In this document: positions 16,992-27,101 of the stretch, piece after piece
Layout: each line of letters starts with the position of its first letter
Numbering within the stretch: the stretch's first letter is position 1
Assembly: GCA_963722295.1 (NCBI GenBank)
Contig: CAVRLB010000003.1
Location: 186,001 to 250,000 of the forward strand
Direction of reading: 5' to 3'
DNA length: 64,000 nt
Source of the DNA: Brooklawnia sp032229645
GTDB lineage: Bacteria > Actinomycetota > Actinomycetes > Propionibacteriales > Propionibacteriaceae
Notes under the pieces: model-generated
What the model was told of the DNA's origin: nothing
Database searches by the model: none
What the model saw: the letters and a program-made list of their open reading frames with translations, nothing else
Program-made: the position numbers and the translations under genes

Positions 16992-17038
16992 CCGCAGGCG
17001 GTGGCCCCTTTCCGGGTCGCCGCCTGCGGTTTCGTTTT
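16992..17038 (+). terminator. Intrinsic terminator of rpsB-tsf
   Basis: CCGCAGGCGG (16992-17001) and CCGCCTGCGG (17020-17029) form a perfect 10-bp stem followed by TTTTCGTTTT. Confidence 0.9.
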
Positions 17039-17124
17039 GATCGGCCTCAACGGCGTCACGTCGCCGCGGAGCGGGCGTTACCACTAGAGTGGACGAGAAC
17101 TCGCCTGCACCTGGAGGAAATCTG

Positions 17125-17838
17125 ATGACTGAGCCCTATCATCGCGTGCTACTCAAGTTGTCGGGGGAGGCCTTCGGGGGAGGCAAACTCGGCGTCGACC
17201 CACTGATCGTGCGTTCGGTGGCCCGCCAGATCGCGCATCTGGTAAACGCGGGGACCCAGATCTCGGTGGTGGTCGGTGGAGGCAACTATTTCCGCGGGGC
17301 GGAGCTGCAGCGCGGCGGCATGGATCGCGATCGTGCCGACTACATGGGCATGCTGGGAACCGTGATGAACTCCCTCGCACTGCAGGACTTTCTCGAGAAG
17401 GAAGGGGTACCCACCCGCGTCCAATCGGCCATCGCCATGGGGCAGGTGGCCGAGTCCTATATTCCGCGCCGTGCCGAGCGTCACATGGAGAAGGGCCGCG
17501 TGGTGATCTTCGGTGCCGGGTCGGGCATGCCCTACTTCTCGACCGACACCGTGGCCGCTCAGCGGGCGTTGGAGATCGGCGCTGAGATCTTGCTGATGGG
17601 CAAGAACGGTGTCGATGCGGTCTACGATTCGGATCCCAAGACCAACCCGGACGCCAAGCGCTACGACGAACTCACCTACAACGAATTCCTCGCGAAGGGT
17701 CTGAAGGTCGCCGATGCCACCGCCATCAGCCTGGCTCGGGACAACAACCTCGATATGCTTTTCTTCGGGCTCGACGACGAGTCCAATATCGGACGCGCAG
17801 TCGCCGGTGAACGCATCGGCACCTGGGTCCACCCCTGA
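17125..17838 (+). CDS. pyrH: Uridylate kinase
   Basis: Phosphorylates UMP to UDP; a hexameric amino-acid-kinase-fold enzyme. The 237-residue protein shows KLSGEAFGG, VVVGGGNYFRG and the nucleotide-binding STDTVAAQRALE. The frame is open 12 codons earlier, but GGAGG at 17113-17117 sits 7 bases before the ATG at 17125, which fixes the start. A TAGAGT box at 17085-17090 may be its -10. frr follows 52 bases downstream. Confidence 0.95.
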   Translation: MTEPYHRVLLKLSGEAFGGGKLGVDPLIVRSVARQIAHLVNAGTQISVVVGGGNYFRGAELQRGGMDRDRADYMGMLGTVMNSLALQDFLEKEGVPTRVQSAIAMGQVAESYIPRRAERHMEKGRVVIFGAGSGMPYFSTDTVAAQRALEIGAEILLMGKNGVDAVYDSDPKTNPDAKRYDELTYNEFLAKGLKVADATAISLARDNNLDMLFFGLDDESNIGRAVAGERIGTWVHP

Positions 17839-17890
17839 CCCTGAGCGCGCCGTCAACTTTCACATCAGATACTTTTCGGAAGGATGAGCC

Positions 17891-18448
17891 GTGATCGACG
17901 AGATCATCAAGGAGACAGCCAAGAAGATGGCGGGAGCCATCGACTTCGCCCGCCAGGACTTCGCGACGGTGCGGACCGGCCGCGCCAACCCGGCGATGTT
18001 CAACAAGCTGGAAGCCGAATACTACGGCGTCCCGACCCCGCTCCAGCAACTCGCGACCTTCCAGTCGCCGGAGCCGCGGGTGATGCTGATCAATCCGTTC
18101 GATGTCAGCGCGGTCAACGCGATCGAGAAGGCGATCCGCAACTCCGACCTGGGTGTCAACCCCGCGAGTGACGGCAAGTCGATCCGCGTCGTGTTGCCGG
18201 AGCTGACCGAGGAGCGCCGCAAGGAGTACATCAAGATCGTCCGGGGGAAGGCCGAGGAGGGCCGGGTCGCGGTCCGCAACATCCGGCGCCATGCGGTCGA
18301 CCAGGTCAAGAAGGCGGAGAAGGACAAGCAGATCGGCGAGGACGAAGCCAAGCGCGCCGACAAGCGCCTGGACGACGAGACCAAGAAGTCCGTCGAGGCG
18401 ATTGATCAGCTGCTGAAGGCCAAAGAGGCTGAATTGATGGCGGTCTAG
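17891..18448 (+). CDS. frr: Ribosome recycling factor
   Basis: Splits post-termination ribosomes together with EF-G. The 185-residue protein has the usual RRF length, with the conserved VRTGRANPAMF near residue 26 and the long three-helix-bundle C-terminus rich in Lys/Glu. It starts with GTG; the GGAAGGA site lies about 6 bases upstream. The stop is 2 bases before cdsA. Confidence 0.96.
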   Translation: MIDEIIKETAKKMAGAIDFARQDFATVRTGRANPAMFNKLEAEYYGVPTPLQQLATFQSPEPRVMLINPFDVSAVNAIEKAIRNSDLGVNPASDGKSIRVVLPELTEERRKEYIKIVRGKAEEGRVAVRNIRRHAVDQVKKAEKDKQIGEDEAKRADKRLDDETKKSVEAIDQLLKAKEAELMAV

Positions 18449-18450
18449 CA

Positions 18451-19338
18451 GTGAGCGGGCGGGATCCGGACGAGGTCACATCGTCTGCGGCAGTGGCACC
18501 TGCCGCCAAGAAGCACAGCGCGGGACGCAACCTGCCGGTTGCGATCGCTTCCGCGGTCGTGCTCTTCGCCTGGATCCTGAGCTCATTGCTGTGGTGGCAG
18601 TGGGGATTCGTCCTCTTCTTGATCGCCGCCGCAGTCGCCGGTTCCTTTGAGATCTGGCGTGCACTCACCCGCCTCGGGATGCATGTCGCCATCGTCCCGA
18701 TCGCCATCGGCACCCCGCTGACCCTGATCGCTGTGCACTATCTGGCGCAGGACCGCGGCCAGGTGGCCGGCGCCAGTGCGCTGGTGGCCGGCCTGGCACT
18801 GATGGTCATCACCGCCCTGGTCGGACGGCTGCGCGGGCCGGTACGCGGTTTCATCGGCGATGCCGCGGCGAGCGTCTTCACGATCGGCTATGTCCCATTG
18901 CTGCTGAGCACGCTGGCGCTGTTGCTCGCCCAGCCGGACGGTAACCTGCGGGTGATCTACTACTTCATCCTGGTGCCCTGCTCGGATACCGGCGCCTATG
19001 CCGTCGGTTCATTGCTGGGCAAGCATAAGATGGCCCCACACATCAGTCCCGGCAAGACCTGGGAGGGCCTGGCGGGGGCCATCGGGGTGACCATGATCAT
19101 CGGTGCTGTGCTCGGCCCGGTGATGATCGATGCGTCCTGGTGGGCGGGGGCGATCATCGGCGTTGTGCTGTCGCTGGCGGCCACCGTCGGTGATTTGATC
19201 GAGTCGATGATCAAGCGCGACGCCGGGCTCAAAGATATGAGCAAGCTCATCCCCGGGCATGGGGGTGCGATGGACCGGCTGGATTCGCTGCTGGTCGCAG
19301 CCCCGATCGCATGGCTGTCGATGCTGGTGCTGGTCTAG
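18451..19338 (+). CDS. cdsA: Phosphatidate cytidylyltransferase
   Basis: Makes CDP-diacylglycerol from phosphatidic acid and CTP, the branch point of phospholipid synthesis, in the membrane. It has 295 residues with about eight hydrophobic helices and the family signature near residues 250-277 (GDLIESMIKRDAGLKD followed by HGGAMDRLDS). A cytoplasmic N-terminal stretch of about 25 residues precedes the first helix. The GTG start and 2-base gap to frr show co-translation. Confidence 0.94.
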   Translation: MSGRDPDEVTSSAAVAPAAKKHSAGRNLPVAIASAVVLFAWILSSLLWWQWGFVLFLIAAAVAGSFEIWRALTRLGMHVAIVPIAIGTPLTLIAVHYLAQDRGQVAGASALVAGLALMVITALVGRLRGPVRGFIGDAAASVFTIGYVPLLLSTLALLLAQPDGNLRVIYYFILVPCSDTGAYAVGSLLGKHKMAPHISPGKTWEGLAGAIGVTMIIGAVLGPVMIDASWWAGAIIGVVLSLAATVGDLIESMIKRDAGLKDMSKLIPGHGGAMDRLDSLLVAAPIAWLSMLVLV

Positions 19339-19428
19339 CACCTGTGAGGCCATTCGCAAGGCAATGCCGTTGCCATCAGATGAATGCGGAATCGCCAGAT
19401 CTTGCCTGGCTGCGGCACACTCGTCTAT

Positions 19429-20571
19429 GTGACCACTGTTACCGCGCCCATCGATCTCACCGGGAAATTCATCCCGACTCGTCGCAAGCCTCCGGTGCAC
19501 TGGATGGATCTGACGCCCGAGCAGCGCATCGAAGCGGTGCGTTCGGCGGGGCTGCCGGCGTTTAGAGCCAAGCAGATCTCCAACCAGTGGTTCACCAGGC
19601 TGGACGCCGACCCGCAGAGTTGGACCGATCTGCCGGCCGGGATGCGCGAGCAGGTGCATCAGACCTGGTTCCCGACCATGCTGACCTCGGTCAGCGAGCA
19701 GACCGCCGACCACGGAACCACCATCAAGACCGCCTGGCGGGCATTCGACGGGGCGATCATCGAATCGGTGATCATGCGCTATCGCGATCGCACCACGATC
19801 TGTATCTCGTCCGAGGCGGGCTGCGGCATGGCTTGCCCGTTTTGCGCCACCGGCCAGGGCGGCCTGCAGCGTAACCTCACCGCGTCCGAGATCGTCTGGC
19901 AGGTGCACGATGCGGCCCGGCGGCTGGGATCGGGGGAGTTCCGAGGTGGGCCCGGCCATATCAACAACATCGTCTTCATGGGCATGGGCGAGCCGATGGC
20001 CAACTACCGGGCAGTGCTCGCAGCCGTCCGCCAGATTCACGCGCCCAACCCCGACGGGCTGGGCATCGGTGCGCGCGGCCTGACCATCTCGACGGTCGGC
20101 ATGGTTCCCAGGATGCGCCAGTTGATCGACGAGGACCTGCCCGTCACCCTGGCGTTGTCGCTACATGCCCCGGACGACGAGTTGCGCGACGAGATCGTCC
20201 CGCTCAACCGGCACTTCAACGTGGATGCGGTGCTCGACGCAGCCTGGGACTACGCGGCCGCCAGCAAGCGGCGGGTGAGCATCGAATACATCCTGATCAA
20301 GGACATCAACGACCAGGCCTGGCGGGCCGATCTGCTGGCCAAGCGGCTGAAAGCCCGCGGCGACTGGGGCTGGTTCCACGTCAACCTGATCCCGCTGAAT
20401 CCGACCCCGGGCAGCAGATGGACGGCATCGCGTCCCGAGGACGAACGGGCATTCGTCGAGCATCTGGAGCGAGCTGGGGTGCCGGTGACCGTCCGCGACA
20501 CCAGAGGCAGCGATATCGACGGCGCCTGCGGTCAGCTGGCGGCCAACCTGGATGCCAGGACATCAAACTGA
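19429..20571 (+). CDS. rlmN: Dual-specificity 23S rRNA/tRNA (adenine-C2)-methyltransferase RlmN
   Basis: Radical SAM enzyme methylating A2503 of 23S rRNA and A37 of some tRNAs. The 380-residue protein shows the CxxxCxxC cluster C132, C136, C139 in GCGMACPFCATG. SAM-site motifs MGMGEP and LALSLHAP and a C-terminal catalytic cysteine in DIDGACGQL are also present. The frame opens 15 codons earlier; the GTG at 19429 fits the family start better. It is followed by the convergent sugar island after 72 bases. Confidence 0.93.
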   Translation: MTTVTAPIDLTGKFIPTRRKPPVHWMDLTPEQRIEAVRSAGLPAFRAKQISNQWFTRLDADPQSWTDLPAGMREQVHQTWFPTMLTSVSEQTADHGTTIKTAWRAFDGAIIESVIMRYRDRTTICISSEAGCGMACPFCATGQGGLQRNLTASEIVWQVHDAARRLGSGEFRGGPGHINNIVFMGMGEPMANYRAVLAAVRQIHAPNPDGLGIGARGLTISTVGMVPRMRQLIDEDLPVTLALSLHAPDDELRDEIVPLNRHFNVDAVLDAAWDYAAASKRRVSIEYILIKDINDQAWRADLLAKRLKARGDWGWFHVNLIPLNPTPGSRWTASRPEDERAFVEHLERAGVPVTVRDTRGSDIDGACGQLAANLDARTSN

Positions 20572-20643
20572 GTGAGGAATCGTTGAATCCGAGGGCTCCG
20601 AGACGCCACCGCAACCAACGGCTGATCCTGCCAGACCAGGAGT

Positions 20644-22380
20644 CTACTGGTCGGCAGAATCGACCGGGCGTAGGATGACGGCCTCCCAGGGACGCAGTGA
20701 CAGGCTGAGGGTACAGCGGGGTTCGCGGTCACAATTCCCGAGCACTAGGTCGGCGCTGTTTCCCCATGGACCGCTGAGGTCGACCTCTTGATCGCTGCTA
20801 CTCAGATTGGCTGCCATCAAGATCACCGCTGATCCCAACCGTCTGGCCAGGGCATATACGCTCGGGTGCTCGGGGAGGAGCATCGTGAAGTCCCCGAATT
20901 GGATCACCGGGTCAGCGGCGCGCAACGCGATGAGCCTTCGGTAGTGGTGGAAGACCGAACGCCGATCAGCTCGCTCGGCCGCAGCGTTGACCATCAGATA
21001 GTTGGGGTTGATGTCGATCCAAGGCTCGCCGGTGGTGAAGCCCGCGTGCGGGCCGGCATTCCACTGCATCGGCGTGCGGGCATTGTCCCGGCCCAGGTGT
21101 GCCAGCCCGGCCAGTATTTCGGCCTCTGGGACACCGGCATCCAGACCGGCGTGGGCGTGGTTGAGCGCCTCGATATCCCGGTACTGGTCGAGTCGGACGA
21201 AGCCGGCGTTTGTCATCCCGAGCTCCTCACCCTGGAAGACATACGGGGTGCCGCGATGCATGTGCAAGACCGTTGCCCAGGCCGTCGCCGATTCCCTGCG
21301 GAAATGCTCGTCGCCCCATCGCGAGACCACCCGCGGCTGGTCGTGGTTCTCCCAATAGAGGGAGTTCCAGCCCACCTCGGACAGTCCTTGCTGCCAGCGG
21401 TTCATCGTGGCCTTGAGCTCGGTCAACCGTAGTGGCAAGGGATCATACGGGCCGTCCGGGCCGTGGTCGAGCACCATGTGCTCGAAGGTGAAGATCATGT
21501 CGAGTTCAGCACGGGCCCGGTCTGTGGTCAGTTGCGCGTCTTCGAGCGTCGCCCCCAGACCCTCGCCGACGAGCAACAGCCGGTCGCCGTACGCGGCGAA
21601 GACTTCGCGATGCATCTCTTGCAGGTAGTCGTGTACGCGGGGACGCCCGGTGAAGAAAGGTGTGCCGTCGCCCAGGCCGTCGGCTCCCGGTACCCCGTCG
21701 GGAAGAGATCCGTCGGCGGCGACGTCCTTCGCGATCAGGTTGATGACGTCCAGCCGGAAGCCGTCGACGCCGCGCTCCAGCCACCACCGCATCATCTGGT
21801 AAATGGCCTGCCGCAGGTCGGCATTCTCCCAGTTCAGGTCGGGCTGTTTGGTGCCGAAGAGGTGCAGATAGTACTCACCGGTGGATTCATCGAACTGCCA
21901 CGCAGGACCGGCGAAGAACGAGCGCCAGTTCGTCGGCTCGGCGCCGGGCTCGCCGGGCAGCTTGCCGGGGCGAGCCGGACGCCACCAGTACCAGTCGTGT
22001 TTTGGATTGTCGCGCGAGGAGCGGGCTTCGACGAACCACGGATGCTCGTCGCTGGTGTGGTTCACGACCAGGTCCAGGATCACCCGGATCCCGCGGTCGT
22101 GCAGGGCTGTGAGTACCGCATCGAAGTCGTCCAGGGTGCCGAACATCGGATCGATATCGGTGTAGTCGCTGATGTCGTAGCCGTTGTCCTGTTGCGGGCT
22201 GGGGTACATCGGTGACAGCCAGACGGCTCCCACGCCCAATTCGGCCAGGTGATCGACGTGGGTGAGCACGCCACGCAGGTCTCCGATGCCGTTGCCATCG
22301 GAGTCGGCGAAGGAACGTGGATAGATCTGGTAGACAACGGAGGAAGTCCACCACGGTGCGGACTGTGGTTCGATGGTCAC
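20644..22380 (-). CDS. Alpha-glucosidase / oligo-1,6-glucosidase (GH13)
   Basis: Hydrolyses alpha-glucosidic bonds in short oligosaccharides in the cytoplasm. The 578-residue protein has the GH13 regions DLVVNHTSD (103-111), GFRLDVIN with nucleophile D211, LVGEG with acid/base E273, and ENHDQ with D347. A C-terminal beta domain is present. The sequence resembles subfamily 31 alpha-glucosidases. It is the last gene of a minus-strand cluster (binding protein, two permeases, GH31 remnant, GH13) and starts 12 bases after the GH31 remnant. Control by the divergent ROK regulator is likely. Exact linkage preference is not decidable. Confidence 0.92.
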   Translation of the reverse strand: MTIEPQSAPWWTSSVVYQIYPRSFADSDGNGIGDLRGVLTHVDHLAELGVGAVWLSPMYPSPQQDNGYDISDYTDIDPMFGTLDDFDAVLTALHDRGIRVILDLVVNHTSDEHPWFVEARSSRDNPKHDWYWWRPARPGKLPGEPGAEPTNWRSFFAGPAWQFDESTGEYYLHLFGTKQPDLNWENADLRQAIYQMMRWWLERGVDGFRLDVINLIAKDVAADGSLPDGVPGADGLGDGTPFFTGRPRVHDYLQEMHREVFAAYGDRLLLVGEGLGATLEDAQLTTDRARAELDMIFTFEHMVLDHGPDGPYDPLPLRLTELKATMNRWQQGLSEVGWNSLYWENHDQPRVVSRWGDEHFRRESATAWATVLHMHRGTPYVFQGEELGMTNAGFVRLDQYRDIEALNHAHAGLDAGVPEAEILAGLAHLGRDNARTPMQWNAGPHAGFTTGEPWIDINPNYLMVNAAAERADRRSVFHHYRRLIALRAADPVIQFGDFTMLLPEHPSVYALARRLGSAVILMAANLSSSDQEVDLSGPWGNSADLVLGNCDREPRCTLSLSLRPWEAVILRPVDSADQ

Positions 22381-22392
22381 AAGGATCGTCTT

Positions 22393-23930
22393 TCAATCGT
22401 GATCGGTGGTCAATTCGGCGTGGCCGTCGAGGGCACGCACCTGGCGGCCGTGCAGCAGCAGGCTCCAGGTTAAGTCATCGGGGCCGGTTGCTGCGACGGT
22501 ACCGTCGGTGCGCTCGATGATGAAGTCGGCCGGTGCGAACAGTACGGCCTCACCCTCGCCTTTGACTTCGCGAAGGGTCTCGAAGACGGTCTGGTTGTAC
22601 AGCTGAGTGAAGTAGTTATGCATCCGGACGGGATCGGAACCGTCGGCATATACCACGCCGGTGGGGATTCGCTCTCCGAAGTCGGTCTTGAAGCAGTCGA
22701 CCCCTTGGTCCAGCAGCGCGCGCAGATAGCCGGAGAACCAGTCCCGTGCCGATGGATTGGTGAAGTCGACCAGCGCCATCCCGGCTTGCCAGATGTCCCA
22801 TTGCCAGATGCTGCCGTCGGTGCGGCGCACCAGGAAGCCGCGCTCGGCGCCTTCTGAGAACAATCGGGAGCGCTGGGCGATGTAGGGATTGATCCATACG
22901 CAGATGTGCAGCCCGCGCTGCTTGAGGCGGGCGAGCATGCCACTGGGTCGGGGAAGGCCTGCGGGTCCCAGACGAAGTCGGTCCAGTGGAATTCGCGCAT
23001 CCAGAAGCAGTCGAAGTGGATGACCGATAGCGGCAGATCCCGATCGGCCATCCCGTCCACGAAACCGGTGATGGTCTTCTCATCGTAGGAGGTGGTGAAA
23101 GAGGTGGACAGCCACAGCCCGAACGACCAGGCGGGCAACGCCGCCGGACGTCCGGTGAGCGCGGTATAGCGGCGGAGCACGTCTTTAGGGCTGGGTCCGT
23201 CGATCACCAGGTATTCGAGGCTATGCCCGGGCACCGAGAACTGGGTGCGTTCCACGGCTTCGGAGGCGATCTCGAACGACACTCGTCCCGGATCGTTGAC
23301 CAGCACGCCGTAGCCTCGTGAGCTCAGGAAGAAGGGAACGTTCTTGTAGGCCTGTTCGCTGGAGGTGCCGGCGTCGGCGTTCCAGATGTCGACGGACTGC
23401 CCGTTCCTGGCGACCGGACCGAACCGCTCGCCCAGGCCGTATATCACCTCGCCTTGTGACAAGGTGAGTTGCTCGTGGACGAAGTGGTCGCCCCGGTCAT
23501 CGATCACTGCGGCGACCGAGCGCGCGGTGCTTGTGGTCAAGATGCGACCGGCCGAACCGAACTCGACCTGCCAGCCGGGGCCTTTGTGGATGGTGACCTT
23601 CAGATCGCCGGCCAGCAGCGTTGCCGTCTGTTCGTCCGCCCACACGGCGGGCCGGAAGCCCGGCTCGCCGGTGAGCTTCAGTTCGGGTTTGCGCGCCGGG
23701 TGTCCCTCGTGATGGACGATTCGGATAGCGACGATCCCGGGAGCAACGGAGCTGACGGTTGTCGTCAGAAGCGCAGTGTTGAGGGTATCGCCCCGATCGC
23801 CGATGACTCTGGTGGTGGCGTATACAACCAGAGTTCCGGCGTCGGTATCGACCTCGATATCGCGGACCTCTGCTGCCCGCAGGGAGGTGAACCCCGCGGG
23901 CAGCAGCCAGTAGCCATCGGTGAACTTCAC
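22393..23930 (-). pseudogene. GH31 alpha-xylosidase (YicI-like), frameshifted and internally deleted
   Basis: Residues 1-329 from the ATG at 23930 match the N-terminal part of YicI-type alpha-xylosidases (start MKFTDGYWLLPAG, motif FDCFWMREFHWTDFVWDP). At 22939-22943 the frame shifts: one base appears missing between FPDP and MLARLKQRG, and the match continues in another frame (22938 to 22393). That part keeps the nucleophile motif FKTDFGERIP. After EAVLFA (about 22534) the sequence jumps to a short tail, skipping roughly 250 residues that include the acid/base aspartate region and the rest of the barrel. The product cannot be an active glycosidase. It lies between permease and GH13 genes that remain intact. 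The frameshift alone could be a sequencing error; the deletion could not easily be. Confidence 0.85.
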
Positions 23931-23943
23931 GCTCGGAGATCTC

Positions 23944-24813
23944 TCACTTCACCGCGCCGACGGCGACGCCGCGGACCAGGGTGCGCTGGAAGATCAGGAA
24001 GAAGACCAACGTCGGGACCAATGAGATCAGCGCCCCGGCATTCAGCGTGGGTACGTCGAGCATCCGGTCGCCCTGCAAGGAAGCGAGCGCGATCGGTACC
24101 GTCTGCGAGTCGGGACTGGTGAGCATCACCAGCGGGATGAAGAACTCATTCCACGTCCAGATGAAGAAGAAGACCATCAGTACCGTCATGGTCGGCCGCA
24201 TCACGGGGAAGACCACCCGCCACAGCACTGTCCAGTTGTTGGCGCCGTCGATAGACGCGGCCTCCAGCAGTGCGCGTGGGAAGGTGCCCATCACCGAGGC
24301 CAACAGGTAGGTGCCGAAGGCCGAATTGATGACGGTGAAGATAATCACGATGGACCATCCGGAGTTGGCCAGCCCGATCTTCTGGGCCATCGTGTACAGC
24401 GGGTAGAGCAGCACTTCCTGCGGCAACATGTTGGCCAACAAGAAGACCATGAGGATCCACATCCGACCTTTGATCCGACCGATTCCGATGGCGTAGGCGG
24501 TCAGCAGGGACAAGAAGGTGGCCAGCACAGCGACGGCAGCCGAGGTCCAGATCGAATTCCACAGTTTGGTGGGAAAGTTGACCGTCGTCCAGAACTTCTT
24601 CAAGCCGTCCAGGTACAGGTGGTCGGGCAGGGCGAGTGGACCAGAGGTGGAATAGGTGACCGGATCCTTGAATGCGTTGATCAGCATCAGCAGGATCGGA
24701 GCCAGCATCAGCAGTGCGACGATGAGGCAGCCTGCCAGAATCACCCAGCGGAGCACACCGCGATGATGCCGGTCGGACTTTCTCACGGTTGTGGTGACAT
24801 CAGTAGTTGCCAT
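23944..24813 (-). CDS. Sugar ABC transporter permease (MalG type)
   Basis: A 289-residue inner-membrane permease with six predicted helices. The EAA loop (EAASIDGANNWTVLWRVVFPVMRP region, near residue 190) contacts the ATPase. It pairs with the upstream MalF-type permease and the binding protein. No ATPase gene is in the cluster; such CUT1 systems usually share an MsiK-like ATPase encoded elsewhere. A 1-base gap separates it from the upstream permease stop. Confidence 0.92.
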   Translation of the reverse strand: MATTDVTTTVRKSDRHHRGVLRWVILAGCLIVALLMLAPILLMLINAFKDPVTYSTSGPLALPDHLYLDGLKKFWTTVNFPTKLWNSIWTSAAVAVLATFLSLLTAYAIGIGRIKGRMWILMVFLLANMLPQEVLLYPLYTMAQKIGLANSGWSIVIIFTVINSAFGTYLLASVMGTFPRALLEAASIDGANNWTVLWRVVFPVMRPTMTVLMVFFFIWTWNEFFIPLVMLTSPDSQTVPIALASLQGDRMLDVPTLNAGALISLVPTLVFFLIFQRTLVRGVAVGAVK

Positions 24814-24814
24814 G

Positions 24815-25741
24815 TCAAAGACCTGCTTCCTCTCGGCGCTCGGAGCGTGCCTGGAAGAACTGGATAACGAACGCGACGATGATGATGACCACAGTCAGAA
24901 CTGTGGCGATCGCAGCACCGTAACCGACCATCGAGGTGTCGAAGAAGTTGAGGAAGGAATAGTAGGACGGCACCAGGGTGCTGCCTTCGGGACCGCCCCG
25001 GGTCAGCACATAGATCGGAGCGAAGACCTTCAGCGCGGCGATGGTGCAGGTCAGGGCGATAACGAAGATCTCCGGACGAATCTGGGGAATCGTGATCGCT
25101 CGGAACCTGGCGAACCAGGTTGCCCCGTCAACCTCGGCTGCCTCATAGAGCTCGGGATCGACCCGCTGCAGTGCCGACATGAAGATGACCGTCGGATAGC
25201 CGATCTGAATCCAGACCAGCACGACCATCACCGCAGGCAATGCCAAGTCTGGGCTTCCCAGCCAGTTCGGCGGGTTGGCGACTCCGAGCCCGCGCAGGAT
25301 TTCGTTAAGCGCGCCGGTTTCGGCGTTGAAGATCCAGTTCCACACGATGCCTGCGACCGCGATCGGGATGATCTGTGGCAGGTAATAGGTGGCACGCAGG
25401 AAGGTGACGATGCCCTCGCCGATGTGCTTGCCGACATAGTCAAATAGAACTGCGGCGAGCAGGAGACCGATCAGGGTCGGAATGACCACCATCGCGATGA
25501 CCATCCACAGCGAATTCTGGAAGGACTGCCAGAATGCTTCATCGTGAAGCAACTGGCCGTAGTTGCCGAGACCGACCCATGTCATCGGGGCGAGGCCGCC
25601 CTTCCAACGGTGCAGCGAGTACCACACGTTCATGATGAATGGCACGATGATCACGGCGAGCAGGGCTATGCCACCTGGAATGAGATAGGCCCAGTAGATA
25701 CGGGTTCCGCGGTTGCGTGGCCGCGCACTTGTCTTGGCCAT
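24815..25741 (-). CDS. Sugar ABC transporter permease (MalF type)
   Basis: A 308-residue permease with six predicted helices and an EAA loop beginning YEAAEVDGATWFARFRAI near residue 220. The ATG at 25741 follows a GAGAGG ribosome site; longer upstream frames lack support. Together with the MalG-type partner it forms the channel of a CUT1 family importer for an oligosaccharide. Confidence 0.92.
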   Translation of the reverse strand: MAKTSARPRNRGTRIYWAYLIPGGIALLAVIIVPFIMNVWYSLHRWKGGLAPMTWVGLGNYGQLLHDEAFWQSFQNSLWMVIAMVVIPTLIGLLLAAVLFDYVGKHIGEGIVTFLRATYYLPQIIPIAVAGIVWNWIFNAETGALNEILRGLGVANPPNWLGSPDLALPAVMVVLVWIQIGYPTVIFMSALQRVDPELYEAAEVDGATWFARFRAITIPQIRPEIFVIALTCTIAALKVFAPIYVLTRGGPEGSTLVPSYYSFLNFFDTSMVGYGAAIATVLTVVIIIVAFVIQFFQARSERREEAGL

Positions 25742-25805
25742 CAGCGATCCTCTCGGGGGATACGGGTCTTCAATGGGGGCAGGCCGGCCCCCACACCATG
25801 GCGGC

Positions 25806-27101
25806 TCATCCTTCGAGGATCTCCGTCTTGCCGGTTTCGTAGTACTCGCCGAGTTCGGAGAGCGCAACCATCGGATCTTCGGAGCCGTTCATCACCGACT
25901 GGCAGAAGCTCACCAGCTGGTCGTAGAAGCCCGGCACCGGCCAGTCCATGTAGAACGACAGACCGTCGTCTGCAACCAGCGTCTCCCAGTTCTGGGTGAG
26001 CAGTCTCGTCTGATCATCGGTGATCACATTGATGTCACCGGCGACCGGCAGTCCGCCGTTCACGGCTGCCACGTTCTGAGCCTGTTCACCGAGCGCGGTG
26101 TTGATGAACTCGATCGCCAGATCCTTGTTCTTGGCGTTGGTCGGCACCACAAGCAGATTGCCTGATGCTCCGCTGCTGTACCCGGACCCGGGGAAGAGCA
26201 TCTGACCCATGTCGAAGGTCACCTCGGAATTGAGGCGGCCGAACCACCACGAGCCGGAGACCATGATCGGGTACTTTCCGGAGATGAAGCCGACCGCCAT
26301 GTCTTCGGCCTTCAGGCCGCTGGCGTTCTTGGAGACATAGCCCTTGTTTATCCAGTCGGCCAGATCCCGGGTGCCCTCGGCCAGCGGTCCATCGGTCCAC
26401 GACACGTCACCCTTGAACAACTGGAAGTTGTCGACGAAGTCGCGGTCGGCATGCGACAGCACCAGTTCGCCCCACAGCTGCGAAAGTGGGTACTCGGCCC
26501 CGGCGGTGGCGATCGGCGTGATGCCCTTGGCGACGAAGGCATCCATCGCAGCGGTCAGGCTCTTCTGGTCGGTCGGCACCTCGATGCCCTGCTCAGCGAA
26601 CATGTCCTTGTTGAAGAAGGTCTGGACGTATTCGCCGTAGGTGGGCGTGCCATACCAGTTACCCGATCCCATCAGCCCGTTCGTGTCGTAGCGGGCTGTG
26701 GTTTGCAGCGCTCCGGGAAGCTTGGTATCCCATCCCAGTTCGGTGGCCGAGTCAGACAGATCGGTCAACAGTCCCTGGGACGCGAGCTGACCGGCAGTGC
26801 CGTTGCCCTTGTTGTATTCCATGAGATCGGGGACATCTTTGCCCGAGAGCACGATCTTGGCGTTCTTCTGGAGTTGCTCGAAGGTCTGCTTCTCGACCTT
26901 CACCGTCACGTCTGGATGCTCGGCCTCGAAGGTTTCAATCGCGTCCTGCCATGCCAGTGCGGTAGCAGAGGTCTCGTCTTCGTAGTGCCAGAACAGCAGT
27001 GTGTTCGCGTCCTCGTTCGAATCGGCGGACCCGCCGCAGCCTGTGAGTGCCAGCGCGGCGGCCGTTGCGGCGGTCACCAGCGCGGTGCGGAGTTTGTTCA
27101 T
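25806..27101 (-). CDS. Sugar-binding lipoprotein of the ABC importer
   Basis: A 431-residue extracellular solute-binding protein (family 1). A type II signal peptide ends in the lipobox LTGC at about residue 22, so the mature protein is tethered to the membrane outer face. The GGAAGGAA ribosome site supports the ATG at 27101. It is the first gene of the minus-strand sugar operon. A promoter and an inverted repeat in front of it are likely targets of the divergent ROK regulator. With GH31 and GH13 neighbours the ligand is probably an alpha-linked gluco- or xylo-oligosaccharide. Confidence 0.92.
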   Translation of the reverse strand: MNKLRTALVTAATAAALALTGCGGSADSNEDANTLLFWHYEDETSATALAWQDAIETFEAEHPDVTVKVEKQTFEQLQKNAKIVLSGKDVPDLMEYNKGNGTAGQLASQGLLTDLSDSATELGWDTKLPGALQTTARYDTNGLMGSGNWYGTPTYGEYVQTFFNKDMFAEQGIEVPTDQKSLTAAMDAFVAKGITPIATAGAEYPLSQLWGELVLSHADRDFVDNFQLFKGDVSWTDGPLAEGTRDLADWINKGYVSKNASGLKAEDMAVGFISGKYPIMVSGSWWFGRLNSEVTFDMGQMLFPGSGYSSGASGNLLVVPTNAKNKDLAIEFINTALGEQAQNVAAVNGGLPVAGDINVITDDQTRLLTQNWETLVADDGLSFYMDWPVPGFYDQLVSFCQSVMNGSEDPMVALSELGEYYETGKTEILEG

